Shown here piece by piece: positions 39,023-47,099 of a stretch of DNA of 64,000 bases. Numbering within the stretch: the first letter of the stretch is position 1; every line of letters starts with the position of its first letter. This DNA is from Pirellulales bacterium. Its GTDB lineage: Bacteria; Planctomycetota; Planctomycetia; Pirellulales; JALHPA01. Below the pieces are notes generated by a model. That model ran no database searches, was not told the DNA's origin, and saw only the letters and a program-made list of their open reading frames with translations. The stretch is from positions 1 through 64,000 of the forward strand of contig JANRLT010000063.1 of assembly GCA_033762255.1 (NCBI GenBank), read 5' to 3'. The translations under genes and the position numbers were made by a program.

Positions 39023-39060
39023 AAAAAAAAACGCCCCTGAAAATACAGGGGCGTTTTTCT
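39023..39060 (+). terminator. Terminator of the ATP synthase operon
   Basis: ACGCCCCTG (39031-39039) pairs with CAGGGGCGT (39046-39054), followed by TTTTTCTTTTCCC. An A-run precedes it, so it can also work from the minus strand for the cysteine-rich gene at 39127-39597. Confidence 0.92.
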
Positions 39061-39126
39061 TTTCCCTATCAGTGGAAATCAAGGAGATTGCCAAATTTTG
39101 GCAGTACTACCTCATCAGATGCGACA

Positions 39127-39597
39127 TTAGCATGTGCCGCAGCAGACGGGAGTGTTATTGAACGAAATATAGCAGCAGCAACCATTGTCGCAGCAGCAGC
39201 TTAGACAGTCGCAGCACGCTTGCAGCATGTCGCAACAGGCCTTATCGCCGCTGGTGCAGGTGATGCAGCAGCCATCTTTCGTCAAATCGCACTTGCAGAT
39301 GCCCACGGTCAGGTTGCATTGGCAAACGGTGATGCCATTGCAGGTGCAGCAACAACTGCAAGTCCCTTCGCAGAGCATCTTGCAGAGATTTTGCAGTGTG
39401 GCGCAGGACATTTCATCATCGCAACTGCAAAAAATCTTAAAACCTCCGGCACACTTTTCGAACTTCAATTCACAGCGGGGCAGCACGCACCAATTGGCCG
39501 CGGCCGGGGTGCCTACTGGAGCGGTGGCGGGTCCCCAGCTCACGTGTGGACCGCTAGCGGCGGTAGCGGGACGTTCCAACATAACAGCACTCGACAT
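39127..39597 (-). CDS. Cysteine-rich protein of unknown function (34 Cys in 156 aa)
   Basis: I do not recognise this protein by name. The ATG at 39597 has a strong ribosome site (AAAGGAG, 8 bp before), so the longer frame to 39660 is rejected. The first 45 residues are Ala/Pro-rich and lack a signal peptide. From about residue 36 cysteines come every few residues: FCSCDDEMSC, GTCSCCCTCNGITVCQC, CKCDLTKDGCCITC, ACCDMLQACCDCLSCCC, DNGCCC and VCCGTC. The count is 34 of 156, with several CC, CCC and CxC clusters, and hardly any histidine. This suggests metal (Zn, Cu, Fe-S or Cd) binding or a heavily cross-linked fold, as in metallothionein, but the length is greater than usual and the family is unknown to me. 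It lies alone, convergent with atpC. Confidence 0.85.
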   Translation of the reverse strand: MSSAVMLERPATAASGPHVSWGPATAPVGTPAAANWCVLPRCELKFEKCAGGFKIFCSCDDEMSCATLQNLCKMLCEGTCSCCCTCNGITVCQCNLTVGICKCDLTKDGCCITCTSGDKACCDMLQACCDCLSCCCDNGCCCYISFNNTPVCCGTC

Positions 39598-40060
39598 AAC
39601 ACAGACTCCTTTCGGTGGCCGGGTGTCAAACGGGAAGCAATTCCCCAAAGATACACCCAAACACTTGTGAAAGCGCGACTTCTGGGCTTCCAGTCAGAAT
39701 GCGCCGGCAGAAAAGATAAACCTTCCGCTTGTCGGGTCGGCATGTGATTAGCTGTATTGTTCAGATGAGATGGATTTTGACAACGCTATTTTTTAAAAAT
39801 GGTGGAAGAATTTTTGCAAGCAGAATAAATGTTTAGTTATGAAGTGATCTTTTAGTAAAGGTTTAGCTAGCAAAAGAGGAAAAGTGGAAAGATTTATGGT
39901 TTGCGTAAGATCTTACCTTTATTGGGCTTGCGCAATGCTCACGTGAATAAAAGCCATGTTTTTTAAGGATTCCTAGAAATTCTAGATTGAACTTGGAATC
40001 TTTCCCGCTACGATACATTAGTAAGTTCATCAACTAACTTATTTTAAGTTTCGGTGTTCC
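39598..40060. other. AT-rich intergenic stretch
   Basis: About 460 bp are AT-rich from 39740 on and contain the promoter and leader of the cysteine-rich gene. No gene, repeat or RNA was identified. Confidence 0.4.
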
Positions 40061-40288
40061 ATGAATCGAATTCGCTTTCAAATTGGCAACTTTGCAACTC
40101 CCCAGGCTCGAACAAAAGCTAGAAAACTGGCTAAAACGAGTGCGGCTTTTGCCACGGTACCTGCTTTTGCCCAGTCCAGTGGCCTCTTGCAAGTTTATCA
40201 GCATGCCGCCGATCAGGCCCGCCTGCAAATTCTTAAGAAACGCCAGCGGGCCGAGTTGGCCGAGGCGCATGCATTTCGCTGGAATTAA
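40061..40288 (+). CDS. Small basic protein, uncertain
   Basis: A 75-aa frame starts MNRIRFQIGNFATPQARTKA and is rich in Ala, Arg, Lys and Gln; the C-terminal half would form one amphipathic helix. No domain or signal is visible. It occupies an otherwise empty position in front of a convergent gene and has GC-balanced codons, so it may be real. The coding call is weak. Confidence 0.35.
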   Translation: MNRIRFQIGNFATPQARTKARKLAKTSAAFATVPAFAQSSGLLQVYQHAADQARLQILKKRQRAELAEAHAFRWN

Positions 40289-40367
40289 TGGCTGAAAGCC
40301 AGCTACATCTCGGTATCACTAAGCGTGTGCGGCTTTAAATGGCAAGAATTGATGGCGTAAATTATTA

Positions 40368-41300
40368 TCACTCAACAGGTGGCAAGCTTTCGCTCTGCAG
40401 GGGAATTGATTGCTCGACGATGCCGCCGCTCGTTGACATAATCCCGGGGGCCGGATTTTGACTTTCCGATATATTCCCAACAGTTGTTCCCTGCTCTCCG
40501 TTTAGCATTTTGCCTTCTTCCATGGCAAAAAATATTGACTCTTCCAACTGTTGCAACGGAAAATCACATTTCCTGCCCAGCCAGCGGTGGGACCACATTC
40601 CAAATGTATCTTGCCGCGCCTGAGCCAGACCATGCTTGAACGCGACGGTTTGCACGCACTGGCGTTCGTCATAATTGACGGCAAATGCCAAGTTCTTTCC
40701 TCCCCGCCATTCGTCCGAGTTGCGATAATGCAGCGGTTCGTTATAAACCTCGGCCAGGTTTTCCGGCTGTAAATCGCGTTCTTCCAGGCCCACATTCGCC
40801 AAACCGGCTTTGATTTCGGCTTGCCGTTGCCGTTCCTTTGCGGCCTCGGCGGCGGCGATTTCGTCCCGTTGGTCAGCATGATCGCGATGCGCGACTTGCA
40901 GTTTTTCAAATTCCCGTTTGCGCTTTTCCCAATCGGCGATTTTGGCAGGATCGCCGGGCCGGGGTTCTGGAAATGGGGGATTAAAATCCGTATCCCCGGA
41001 ATTGATAAGAAGTTGGCCGAAAGCGGAAACGCCATCCGCAATATGCGTGGCGGGTTGGGTAAGCAACTGATGGGGTAATGAATAACCCTGATAGAACGCG
41101 TAGATATCGATGTCTTGTCCCCGGTGCCGCACCACCCGGGCTGGCGGACCCAGTCTTTCGCGCACTAGGGATCTGGTCGTTCCGGGCAACAGGACGCTTA
41201 AATCACGCTTGGACGTAAAGTGACAGCCAGCCGAACCCAGCGCGCAGGTTATCGCCAAGCATGTCACATGGCGAAGCATGCCGCAATAGAGGGATGACAT
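40368..41300 (-). CDS. Lipoprotein with SmpA/BamE-like segment
   Basis: A lipoprotein signal peptide ends in the lipobox GSAGC (Cys26). After a short linker, VLLPGTTRSLVRERLGPPAR (36-55) has the pattern of SmpA/BamE-like domains (G-x-x-x-x-x-V-x-x-x-L-G-x-P). A charged coiled-coil region lies at about 120-160 (Lys/Arg/Glu/Ala-rich), then a region with several aromatic residues. The protein would sit in a membrane on the periplasmic face. It follows another lipoprotein gene (41327-41974) after 26 bp, so the two probably form one operon. Function unknown. Confidence 0.72.
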   Translation of the reverse strand: MSSLYCGMLRHVTCLAITCALGSAGCHFTSKRDLSVLLPGTTRSLVRERLGPPARVVRHRGQDIDIYAFYQGYSLPHQLLTQPATHIADGVSAFGQLLINSGDTDFNPPFPEPRPGDPAKIADWEKRKREFEKLQVAHRDHADQRDEIAAAEAAKERQRQAEIKAGLANVGLEERDLQPENLAEVYNEPLHYRNSDEWRGGKNLAFAVNYDERQCVQTVAFKHGLAQARQDTFGMWSHRWLGRKCDFPLQQLEESIFFAMEEGKMLNGEQGTTVGNISESQNPAPGIMSTSGGIVEQSIPLQSESLPPVE

Positions 41301-41326
41301 GGCTGCCCGCCATAAAAAGGTTCTTC

Positions 41327-41974
41327 CTACCGCAGCGCCGTGCTATCGGTGGCTTGGTACGCCCGCGAATCATAATCATAGAAGTTGCGGGCCAGGGTGT
41401 CGGCGACGATGTCCACAAACTGGTTGCGGAAATCGGCTTCTTGGCGTTCCGCGCTAGAGATAGGGCTATTGGGCGGAAATTTAATCGTCCGCGGCTTTAG
41501 CTCGTACACCAATTTGCCCCCCTCTTTCATATCATAGACGGCAATGCGGGCGTCCGCTTGTCCCTGTAAGAGGGTCGATCCCTGGCTAATTGTAAAGCGT
41601 TCTAGCTCGATTCCGACCACCATGTCGGCCTTGAGGGCCTTGCCAATCTGGCGAAATTCGGTCCAGTCGTTGCGGTCGGTCCAGTCTGCCAGCTTTTCGG
41701 GGTCGATCACCATGATCCGGTCGTCATTTTTCTGCATGAGCATGCCGATGCGGGCGGCCAGTTCGCGGCTGACGCCAGGTTCGGCAAACTCCAAAGACGC
41801 CGCACGGCAGACCACGGCGGTTTTTTTGCCCCGTAGGCCGGGAAAGTGCGCTTTCACATCGTTAGGAAACAGCACATACGCCCCCGCGGCCAAAAAACTG
41901 CATCCCGTCACGGCCAACAGCAAGCCCAGGCCGATTCCGTACAGCAACAGTCCGCGTGTCAATGGATAGTTCAC
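41327..41974 (-). CDS. Conserved lipoprotein of unknown function
   Basis: The GTG at 41974, with GGGAGTGG just before it, gives 215 aa starting MNYPLTRGLLLYGIGLGLLL and the lipobox AVTGC near residue 25. The longer frame to 42076 lacks a sensible signal and is rejected. The mature part has an alternating beta/alpha pattern (TAVVCRAASLEF, RIMVIDPEKLADW, ADMVVGIELERFTI, DARIAVYDMKEGG), which resembles LptE/GNA1162-type or TolB-N-like lipoproteins. That resemblance is weak. It is first in an operon with 40368-41300. Confidence 0.72.
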   Translation of the reverse strand: MNYPLTRGLLLYGIGLGLLLAVTGCSFLAAGAYVLFPNDVKAHFPGLRGKKTAVVCRAASLEFAEPGVSRELAARIGMLMQKNDDRIMVIDPEKLADWTDRNDWTEFRQIGKALKADMVVGIELERFTISQGSTLLQGQADARIAVYDMKEGGKLVYELKPRTIKFPPNSPISSAERQEADFRNQFVDIVADTLARNFYDYDSRAYQATDSTALR

Positions 41975-42214
41975 AGCACCACTCCCTGGCAATGAGGCCC
42001 CCCTGTCCCCACCGTGGGTCAGGCGGTTGCGCGCCAATTTGGCGGGAAAGATAGTAAAACAGGCGGACCTTGGCAAGAGCGTTTTAGAAACTTACGAATC
42101 TCACATTTTGAATTTGCGGCAGACGGATTCTACGCGTTACCCTGATTCTCAATTTACGGTTAGCTAGCAAAAACCATAATTCTTCCTTTTTAATTCTTAA
42201 TTTTTAATTGAATC

Positions 42215-43036
42215 TCACTCTTCCGCCAAGCGTGGTATATCCCCCGCTGGGAGGTCCGCCTCGCGAATGCAAATTCGGCGAATGGCGGTCGCCTTGCCGG
42301 TGGTGCGCTCGACCTCGATAATGCTGCCGTTGAGCCGCACATCCCCCGTGGCCACGTCAAAATGCGTGGGGATAAAATTAAGCGTGGTTTCCTGCACGCG
42401 TTCGATCCGGCGTCCTAAAATGCTATCGTGCGGTCCCGTCATGCCTAGATCGCACTGAAAGGCGGTCCCCCCCGGTAAAATCTCCTCGTCGGCGGTGGGG
42501 ACATGCGTGTGGGTGCCGACAACCGCGCTGACCCGACCGGCCAAGTACCTGCCCAGTAGTTGCTTGTCGCTGGTAGCTTCGGCGTGAAAGTCGACCAGCC
42601 GAATGCGTGTTTCTGCGGGAATTTGCGATAACACGCGGTCCGCCGCGCGAAAGGGGCAATCCATGGGCTTCATAAAGACGCGGCCCATCAGGCTAATCAC
42701 GGCGACGGCGATGCCATTACGGGCATTGACGATGGCAAATTCGCGGCCGGGGGCTTCGGCGGGATAGTTCGCCGGCTTGACAATGTTGGTCTCGCGTTGG
42801 AGGACGCCGATGATCTCGGCCCGGCGGTAAATGTGGTCGCCCAGGGTGACGCAGTCCACCCCCGCGGCTACCAGTTCGCGGTAAATGACCGGGGTAATGC
42901 CCGACCCGGCGGCGGCGTTTTCGCCATTGGCCACGACCAGGTCCAGCCGCTCCTGCCGGATCAAGTTGGGCAGCGCGCGGACCAGGATAGACCGCCCCGG
43001 CTTCCCCACGATATCACCGATCATCAAAATACGCAC
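42215..43036 (-). CDS. ymdB: YmdB-family metallophosphoesterase
   Basis: The 273-aa protein begins MRILMIGDIVGKPGR. It contains the conserved metal-binding residues of the YmdB (TIGR00282) family: Asp8, the GENAA motif near 38-42, GDH near 67-69, and later HAEATSDK and GTHTHVPTADEEI. The family hydrolyses 2',3'-cyclic nucleotides and occurs next to rny in many bacteria. Here rny is directly upstream on the same strand. The 359-bp gap between them contains a family B repeat. The start at 43036 begins right at the metal site, as expected. Confidence 0.93.
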   Translation of the reverse strand: MRILMIGDIVGKPGRSILVRALPNLIRQERLDLVVANGENAAAGSGITPVIYRELVAAGVDCVTLGDHIYRRAEIIGVLQRETNIVKPANYPAEAPGREFAIVNARNGIAVAVISLMGRVFMKPMDCPFRAADRVLSQIPAETRIRLVDFHAEATSDKQLLGRYLAGRVSAVVGTHTHVPTADEEILPGGTAFQCDLGMTGPHDSILGRRIERVQETTLNFIPTHFDVATGDVRLNGSIIEVERTTGKATAIRRICIREADLPAGDIPRLAEE

Positions 43037-43171
43037 TATTTACACCAGTTGAACGAGTATAGTAATCATGACAAGCCGCTAACACGCGGGATTCGCACAG
43101 GTTGTCACAATGCGGATTTCAGCCCGCAAGTCAAGATACGGCGGCTAAATCACTCTTGCTAAAATTGTTGA

Positions 43172-43262
43172 ATCGGGCCGTTGGCCCTTCCAATTTGTCT
43201 TACTTTTAACCTAGGGCGACGCTGCGCTTGCCCTAGGCTGGAATAGGTTGGGCCTTTGGCCC
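43172..43262 (-). repeat. Hairpin repeat, family B, inverted copy
   Basis: The minus strand of this segment matches 38363-38456: the GGGCC/GGCCC hairpins and the CCTAGGGC/GCCCTAGG stem are kept, and the intervening sequence differs at several bases. It lies between rny and ymdB. The remaining gap (43037-43171 and 43263-43395) shows no gene. Confidence 0.82.
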
Positions 43263-43395
43263 ACAGAGCATTAAATACCTTTGTCCCGTGCCCCGCACCC
43301 CTGCATTGCCTATCCATCCCGCGTCCCTGCCCTTCCCGCGCTCCGCTACGCGTCGCGGCTAACCTCCCCCGTCTCCCGTCGTCCGCCTCCCGCTA

Positions 43396-44955
43396 CTACT
43401 TTGCCAGTTCCATCACCCGCGTTTCGCGAATAACGGTTACTTTGATCTCGCCGGGGTAGGTCAGTTGCTGTTCATAGGCACGGGCGATATCGTGGCAAAT
43501 CTTTGTCGCGCTGGCGTCGGTGGTGTCGCGGGCGCTGGCGATAACCCGGACTTCGCGGCCCGCCTGAATGGCAAAGGCCTGCTCCACTCCCTGAAAGCTG
43601 CGGGCGATGGTTTCTAGTTCTTCCATCCGTTTGATGTACCGTTCCAACGATTCCCGCCGCGCCCCGGGGCGCGACGCGCTGACCGCGTCCGCCGCCGCCA
43701 CGATCACCGTGTAGGGATTATCAATGCGGATATCGTCATGATGGCCCAGGGCCGCGTGGACGACTTCCGCCCCTTCGCCGTATCGCTTGAGCAGGTCCGC
43801 CCCGATCTTGGGGTGCCCCCCTTCGGTTTCGTGGTCGGCCGCCTTGCCAATGTCGTGCAACAGGCCGCAGCGGCGGGCCAGGTCCCCATCCAGGCCGATT
43901 TCCTCGGCGATAAGACCGGAAATAAACGCCACTTCGATGGAATGCCGCAGCACATTTTGGCTGTAGCTGGTCCGAAACCGCAACCGGCCCAAGAGGTGGA
44001 TCACCTTGGGATTGAGCCGGGAAATGCCGACCTCGGTGGCGGCTTCTTCGCCAAATTTTTGGATATGGCCTTCCATTTCCTTGGTGGTTTCGGCGACCAG
44101 TTCCTCGATCCGCGTGGGGTGGATGCGTCCATCGGCGATGAGCTTATTGAGCGACATGCGGGCGATTTCCCGCCGAACGGGGTCAAATCCGCTGACGATC
44201 ACCACGCCCGGCGTGTCGTCGATAATCACATCCACGCCGGACGCTTTTTCAAAAGCGCGGATATTTCGCCCCTCGCGGCCAATGATCCGCCCCTTCATTT
44301 CGTCGCTGGGGATGTCCACCGTGCTGGTCGTGGTCTCGGCGGTGTGGGCGGCGGCATACCGCTGGACGCTGGTAATGAGCAGGTCCTTGGCCTTGGCGTC
44401 GCAAACCTCGCTATATTGCCGTTCAAACTGCTGGATGCGCTGGCCCTGCTCGTCCGCCAGTTCGTTGTCTAACTTTTCCAGCAGGGTTTGCACGGCTTGC
44501 TCGCGCGACATGCCGCTCAGTTGGTACAGCGTCTGCTTTTCCTTTTCCAGGATTTTATTCAGTTCCTCATTGCGGCGGTTCGTCTCTTCAATCCGTTCGG
44601 TCAGCCTCCGCTGGGTGGTTTCGACCATTTTTTCTTGCTTGCGGATTTGCTCCATGTGCTGGTCGATCGTGTCCTGCCGCTTGTCCAACTGCCGCTGCTG
44701 GTCGTGCAATTCATTGCGCAGTTTAGCGGTTTCTTTTTCGGCGGAAGCTTTTTGTTGGATCAGGATCTCCTTGGCCTCGAGTTCGGCTTCTTTTTTACGA
44801 TTGGTCGCCTCCCGCCCGGCCACTTCCAAAATTTCCCGGGCTTCGGCTTCGGCATCGCGACGGCGCAGGCGATCCCTTAAATAAGCGATCCCATAACCGG
44901 CGGCAATGCCCGCCAGCCCCGCCAAGACTCCGCACAAAATCAGTTTCTCATCCAT
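43396..44955 (-). CDS. rny: Ribonuclease Y
   Basis: RNase Y is a membrane-anchored endoribonuclease that starts mRNA decay. From the ATG at 44955 it is 519 aa. It has an N-terminal membrane helix ([20 protein letters not shown]), then about 170 residues of coiled coil rich in Glu/Lys/Arg. A KH domain with [20 protein letters not shown] follows near 215, and an HD domain with [18 protein letters not shown] and [14 protein letters not shown]. The frame runs to 45183, but the N-terminal helix fixes the start at 44955. It pairs with ymdB, the usual arrangement. Confidence 0.95.
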   Translation of the reverse strand: MDEKLILCGVLAGLAGIAAGYGIAYLRDRLRRRDAEAEAREILEVAGREATNRKKEAELEAKEILIQQKASAEKETAKLRNELHDQQRQLDKRQDTIDQHMEQIRKQEKMVETTQRRLTERIEETNRRNEELNKILEKEKQTLYQLSGMSREQAVQTLLEKLDNELADEQGQRIQQFERQYSEVCDAKAKDLLITSVQRYAAAHTAETTTSTVDIPSDEMKGRIIGREGRNIRAFEKASGVDVIIDDTPGVVIVSGFDPVRREIARMSLNKLIADGRIHPTRIEELVAETTKEMEGHIQKFGEEAATEVGISRLNPKVIHLLGRLRFRTSYSQNVLRHSIEVAFISGLIAEEIGLDGDLARRCGLLHDIGKAADHETEGGHPKIGADLLKRYGEGAEVVHAALGHHDDIRIDNPYTVIVAAADAVSASRPGARRESLERYIKRMEELETIARSFQGVEQAFAIQAGREVRVIASARDTTDASATKICHDIARAYEQQLTYPGEIKVTVIRETRVMELAK

Positions 44956-45179
44956 AATTTTGCAGACTTTCTCTGGCAAATGGTCAGCGCAAATCCGTGC
45001 GTGGTGGGTCCTCAGCCAACGACTCGCCGCCCGGGCCGCTGCGGCGCGGACGGGGGTCGCCTGATCTTTTGGTCCAGTGCGCGGGTGCGGGAAAAAGCCC
45101 TGTGGGCAGGGCCAAAGTTTGGTCACTTGACGCTCCCGGAATAAACACCCGCGGCCAAATTGCTTGGCCAGAAAGGTGG

Positions 45180-45500
45180 GCATTCTAGGCGCGATTTCTT
45201 GCCTATGGCGCTATGGCAAAAAAAGAAAGAAAGCCCCGCAAGGACGGCAGTCACAAGAGCTAAGGCTTGTGAAACATGCCGCACCGCGAATTAGCGGATA
45301 TCCGCCATCGCTGCACAAAGAGCGCCTGCTCCGTATCCCTGGGGGGCAGGCAAATGGCTTTTCAGCCACTTCCCGCAGCCCCGCAAAATGGGGTCGGTAT
45401 CCGCCCGCCCACGCAAGGGGGGCGAACCAGGCCACACTAACAGTGTCAGCCACGAGATCAACTCCCATTGACGCCCCGGCACCTCACGTTGCATGAGAGG
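45180..45500. other. Structured-looking intergenic region, possible RNA gene
   Basis: Within the 1-kb gap 44956-45959 this stretch is GC-rich. It contains many short hairpins: CACAAG/CTTGTG near 45251, GCGGATATCCGC near 45294, GCCTGC/GCAGGC near 45328, and GGCTTTTCAGCC near 45355. On the minus strand it is followed by a T-rich stretch (45227-45240). I could not match it to RNase P, 6S, SRP or tmRNA by their conserved cores. Overlapping frames (45164-45496 plus, 45211-45468 minus) look non-coding. The rest of the gap shows nothing. Confidence 0.3.
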
Positions 45501-45959
45501 AACCGGTGGTAACATGTCGGCGGCAGGGGACAGCGTCATTACAAAAGCTGCCTGACGCCGGGTATTCCAGCGCAACAAGCAACCGACAAATAACGCAATG
45601 ACCAATACCAAAAACATGAAACGATGCCAAATTGGAGAAAGTGATCGTGTTCAGCTTTCCAACATTCTTTGCCAACAAGGTTTTTTGTACGCAAAACCCC
45701 TTTCGGTGGATAAGCCACCGCGGATTCGTGTGCATAAACCATTGCAAGGCAAGCGTTTAAGGAAAGTGCGAATTTTATTCGTCGATTTCCGTAACCGCTC
45801 AACTTATCTTAACAAAGTCTGCTAAAACTGCAATTGGCACCGCTCAAGGGGGAAGCTGAGAATTATTTACAATTTTATTGCAAATACTTATGAAAAAAGT
45901 CAAAGTAGACTCCCAAAAACCAGCTTTAGCGTAGTGAATAATTTCGATGGAATGAGTCG

Positions 45960-47036
45960 ATGCGGGACGTACTTTTAAGATTTTGCACAGCCTGGCCTAG
46001 CGAATCGCGGTCGGAACGAACGCTGGTTGCGGTTTCCGGTGGAGCCGACAGTGTCGCCCTGCTGCGGCTCCTGCTGGCCAGCGGCCATTCCCGGCAAAAG
46101 CTCTGGGTGGGGCATTTTGATCACAAATTACGGCCAGAGTCGGCGGAGGATGCCCAGTTTGTTAAAAGTCTAGCAGCCACCCTGGAAGTGCCCTTTGAAT
46201 GGGGCCAGGATAATGTGCGGGAAGCGGCGATCATGGCGGGAGACGGCGTGGAGGCGGCGGCACGGCAGGCGCGGTATGGTTGGCTGCGGGGGACAGCGGA
46301 ACGGCTGGGGGCACGGTACGTGCTAACCGGACACACGGCGGACGACCAGGCCGAGACCATCCTGCATCGCCTGTTGCGCGGGACGGGTTGGCGGGGGCTG
46401 GCCGGCATTCGGCGTGTGCGGGATTTAGGTCCGGCGGTCAGTCTGGTCCGGCCGTTGTTGGAATTTCGCCATGCGGATTTAACGGAATATTTGCAAAGCA
46501 TTCCCCAAACCTGGCGCGAGGACGCCACCAATCAGGAGCGACAATTTATGCGCAATCGCATTCGACTGGATTTGCTGCCGCAGCTTGCGGAAGTGTACAA
46601 CCCCGAGATTTCGCAATTGCTCCATCAACTGGGGACCGCGTGCCAGGGGCTTGAGGAAATTGTCGACCAAGAACTAGCACGGGTGTATGCGCGGGTTGTG
46701 AGTTGCCAAGCACCGGGCAGTCGTTATCTGGTGGACGCGGCGACAATCCTAGGTAACGGCACCGCAACGGAAAATCAGTTTTTGCTCCAAGAGTGCCTGG
46801 CGCGGTTGTGGCGAATGGCCGAGTGGCCCCGGCAAGAGATGACTAGCCGGCATTACCAGGAACTGGCGGAATACGTATTAAACTGCGCCGCGGAAAAAAA
46901 TAGTCCCCCACAGCAGAGCGCGAACACGCAGGGCGGAGAGAGTCAAGTGATTGCGAGGCAATGGAATCTCTGTTTTCCCGGCGGCATCCAAGCGCAAAAA
47001 ACAACCGCCGGAGTGGAACTCCGGCGGTTGGGGTAA
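45960..47036 (+). CDS. tilS: tRNA(Ile)-lysidine synthase
   Basis: TilS converts the wobble C of tRNA-Ile(CAU) to lysidine, using ATP and lysine. The PP-loop motif is SGGADS (26-31) in TLVAVSGGADSVALLRLLLA. The conserved GHTADDQAETIL motif lies near 126-137, and LRGTGWRGLAGI follows near 141. At 358 aa it is short compared with E. coli TilS (432 aa), as in many bacteria that lack the last C-terminal domain. The end of the gene, just before the TAA at 47034-47036, contains a strong hairpin that acts as a terminator on the opposite strand. The ATG at 45960 is the first reasonable start. Confidence 0.93.
   Translation: MRDVLLRFCTAWPSESRSERTLVAVSGGADSVALLRLLLASGHSRQKLWVGHFDHKLRPESAEDAQFVKSLAATLEVPFEWGQDNVREAAIMAGDGVEAAARQARYGWLRGTAERLGARYVLTGHTADDQAETILHRLLRGTGWRGLAGIRRVRDLGPAVSLVRPLLEFRHADLTEYLQSIPQTWREDATNQERQFMRNRIRLDLLPQLAEVYNPEISQLLHQLGTACQGLEEIVDQELARVYARVVSCQAPGSRYLVDAATILGNGTATENQFLLQECLARLWRMAEWPRQEMTSRHYQELAEYVLNCAAEKNSPPQQSANTQGGESQVIARQWNLCFPGGIQAQKTTAGVELRRLG
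46995..47029 (-). terminator. Terminator for the MFS gene, inside the 3' end of tilS
   Basis: AACCGCCGGAG (47003-47013) pairs perfectly with CTCCGGCGGTT (47019-47029) around a 5-base loop. Read on the minus strand, the stem is followed by a T-run (complement of the A-run at 46996-47001). It lies about 70 bp past the MFS stop codon and within the last codons of tilS. Confidence 0.85.
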
Positions 47037-47099
47037 ATGGGTTAGAATAATAGACTCGGGCTAATTGCCGTGCATCTATGTCCCTGTGGTTAACTGTTA

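Noticed and set aside
39185-39747. Two plus-strand frames opposite the cysteine-rich gene
   Set aside because: They are Gln/Ala-rich complements of the Cys codons. The minus strand has a strong ribosome site and the plus strand does not.
45164-45617. Frames on both strands in the gap upstream of rny
   Set aside because: They overlap each other, cross hairpins, and have no domain. One (45291-45617, minus) starts with a hydrophobic stretch, but the rest is repeat-like.
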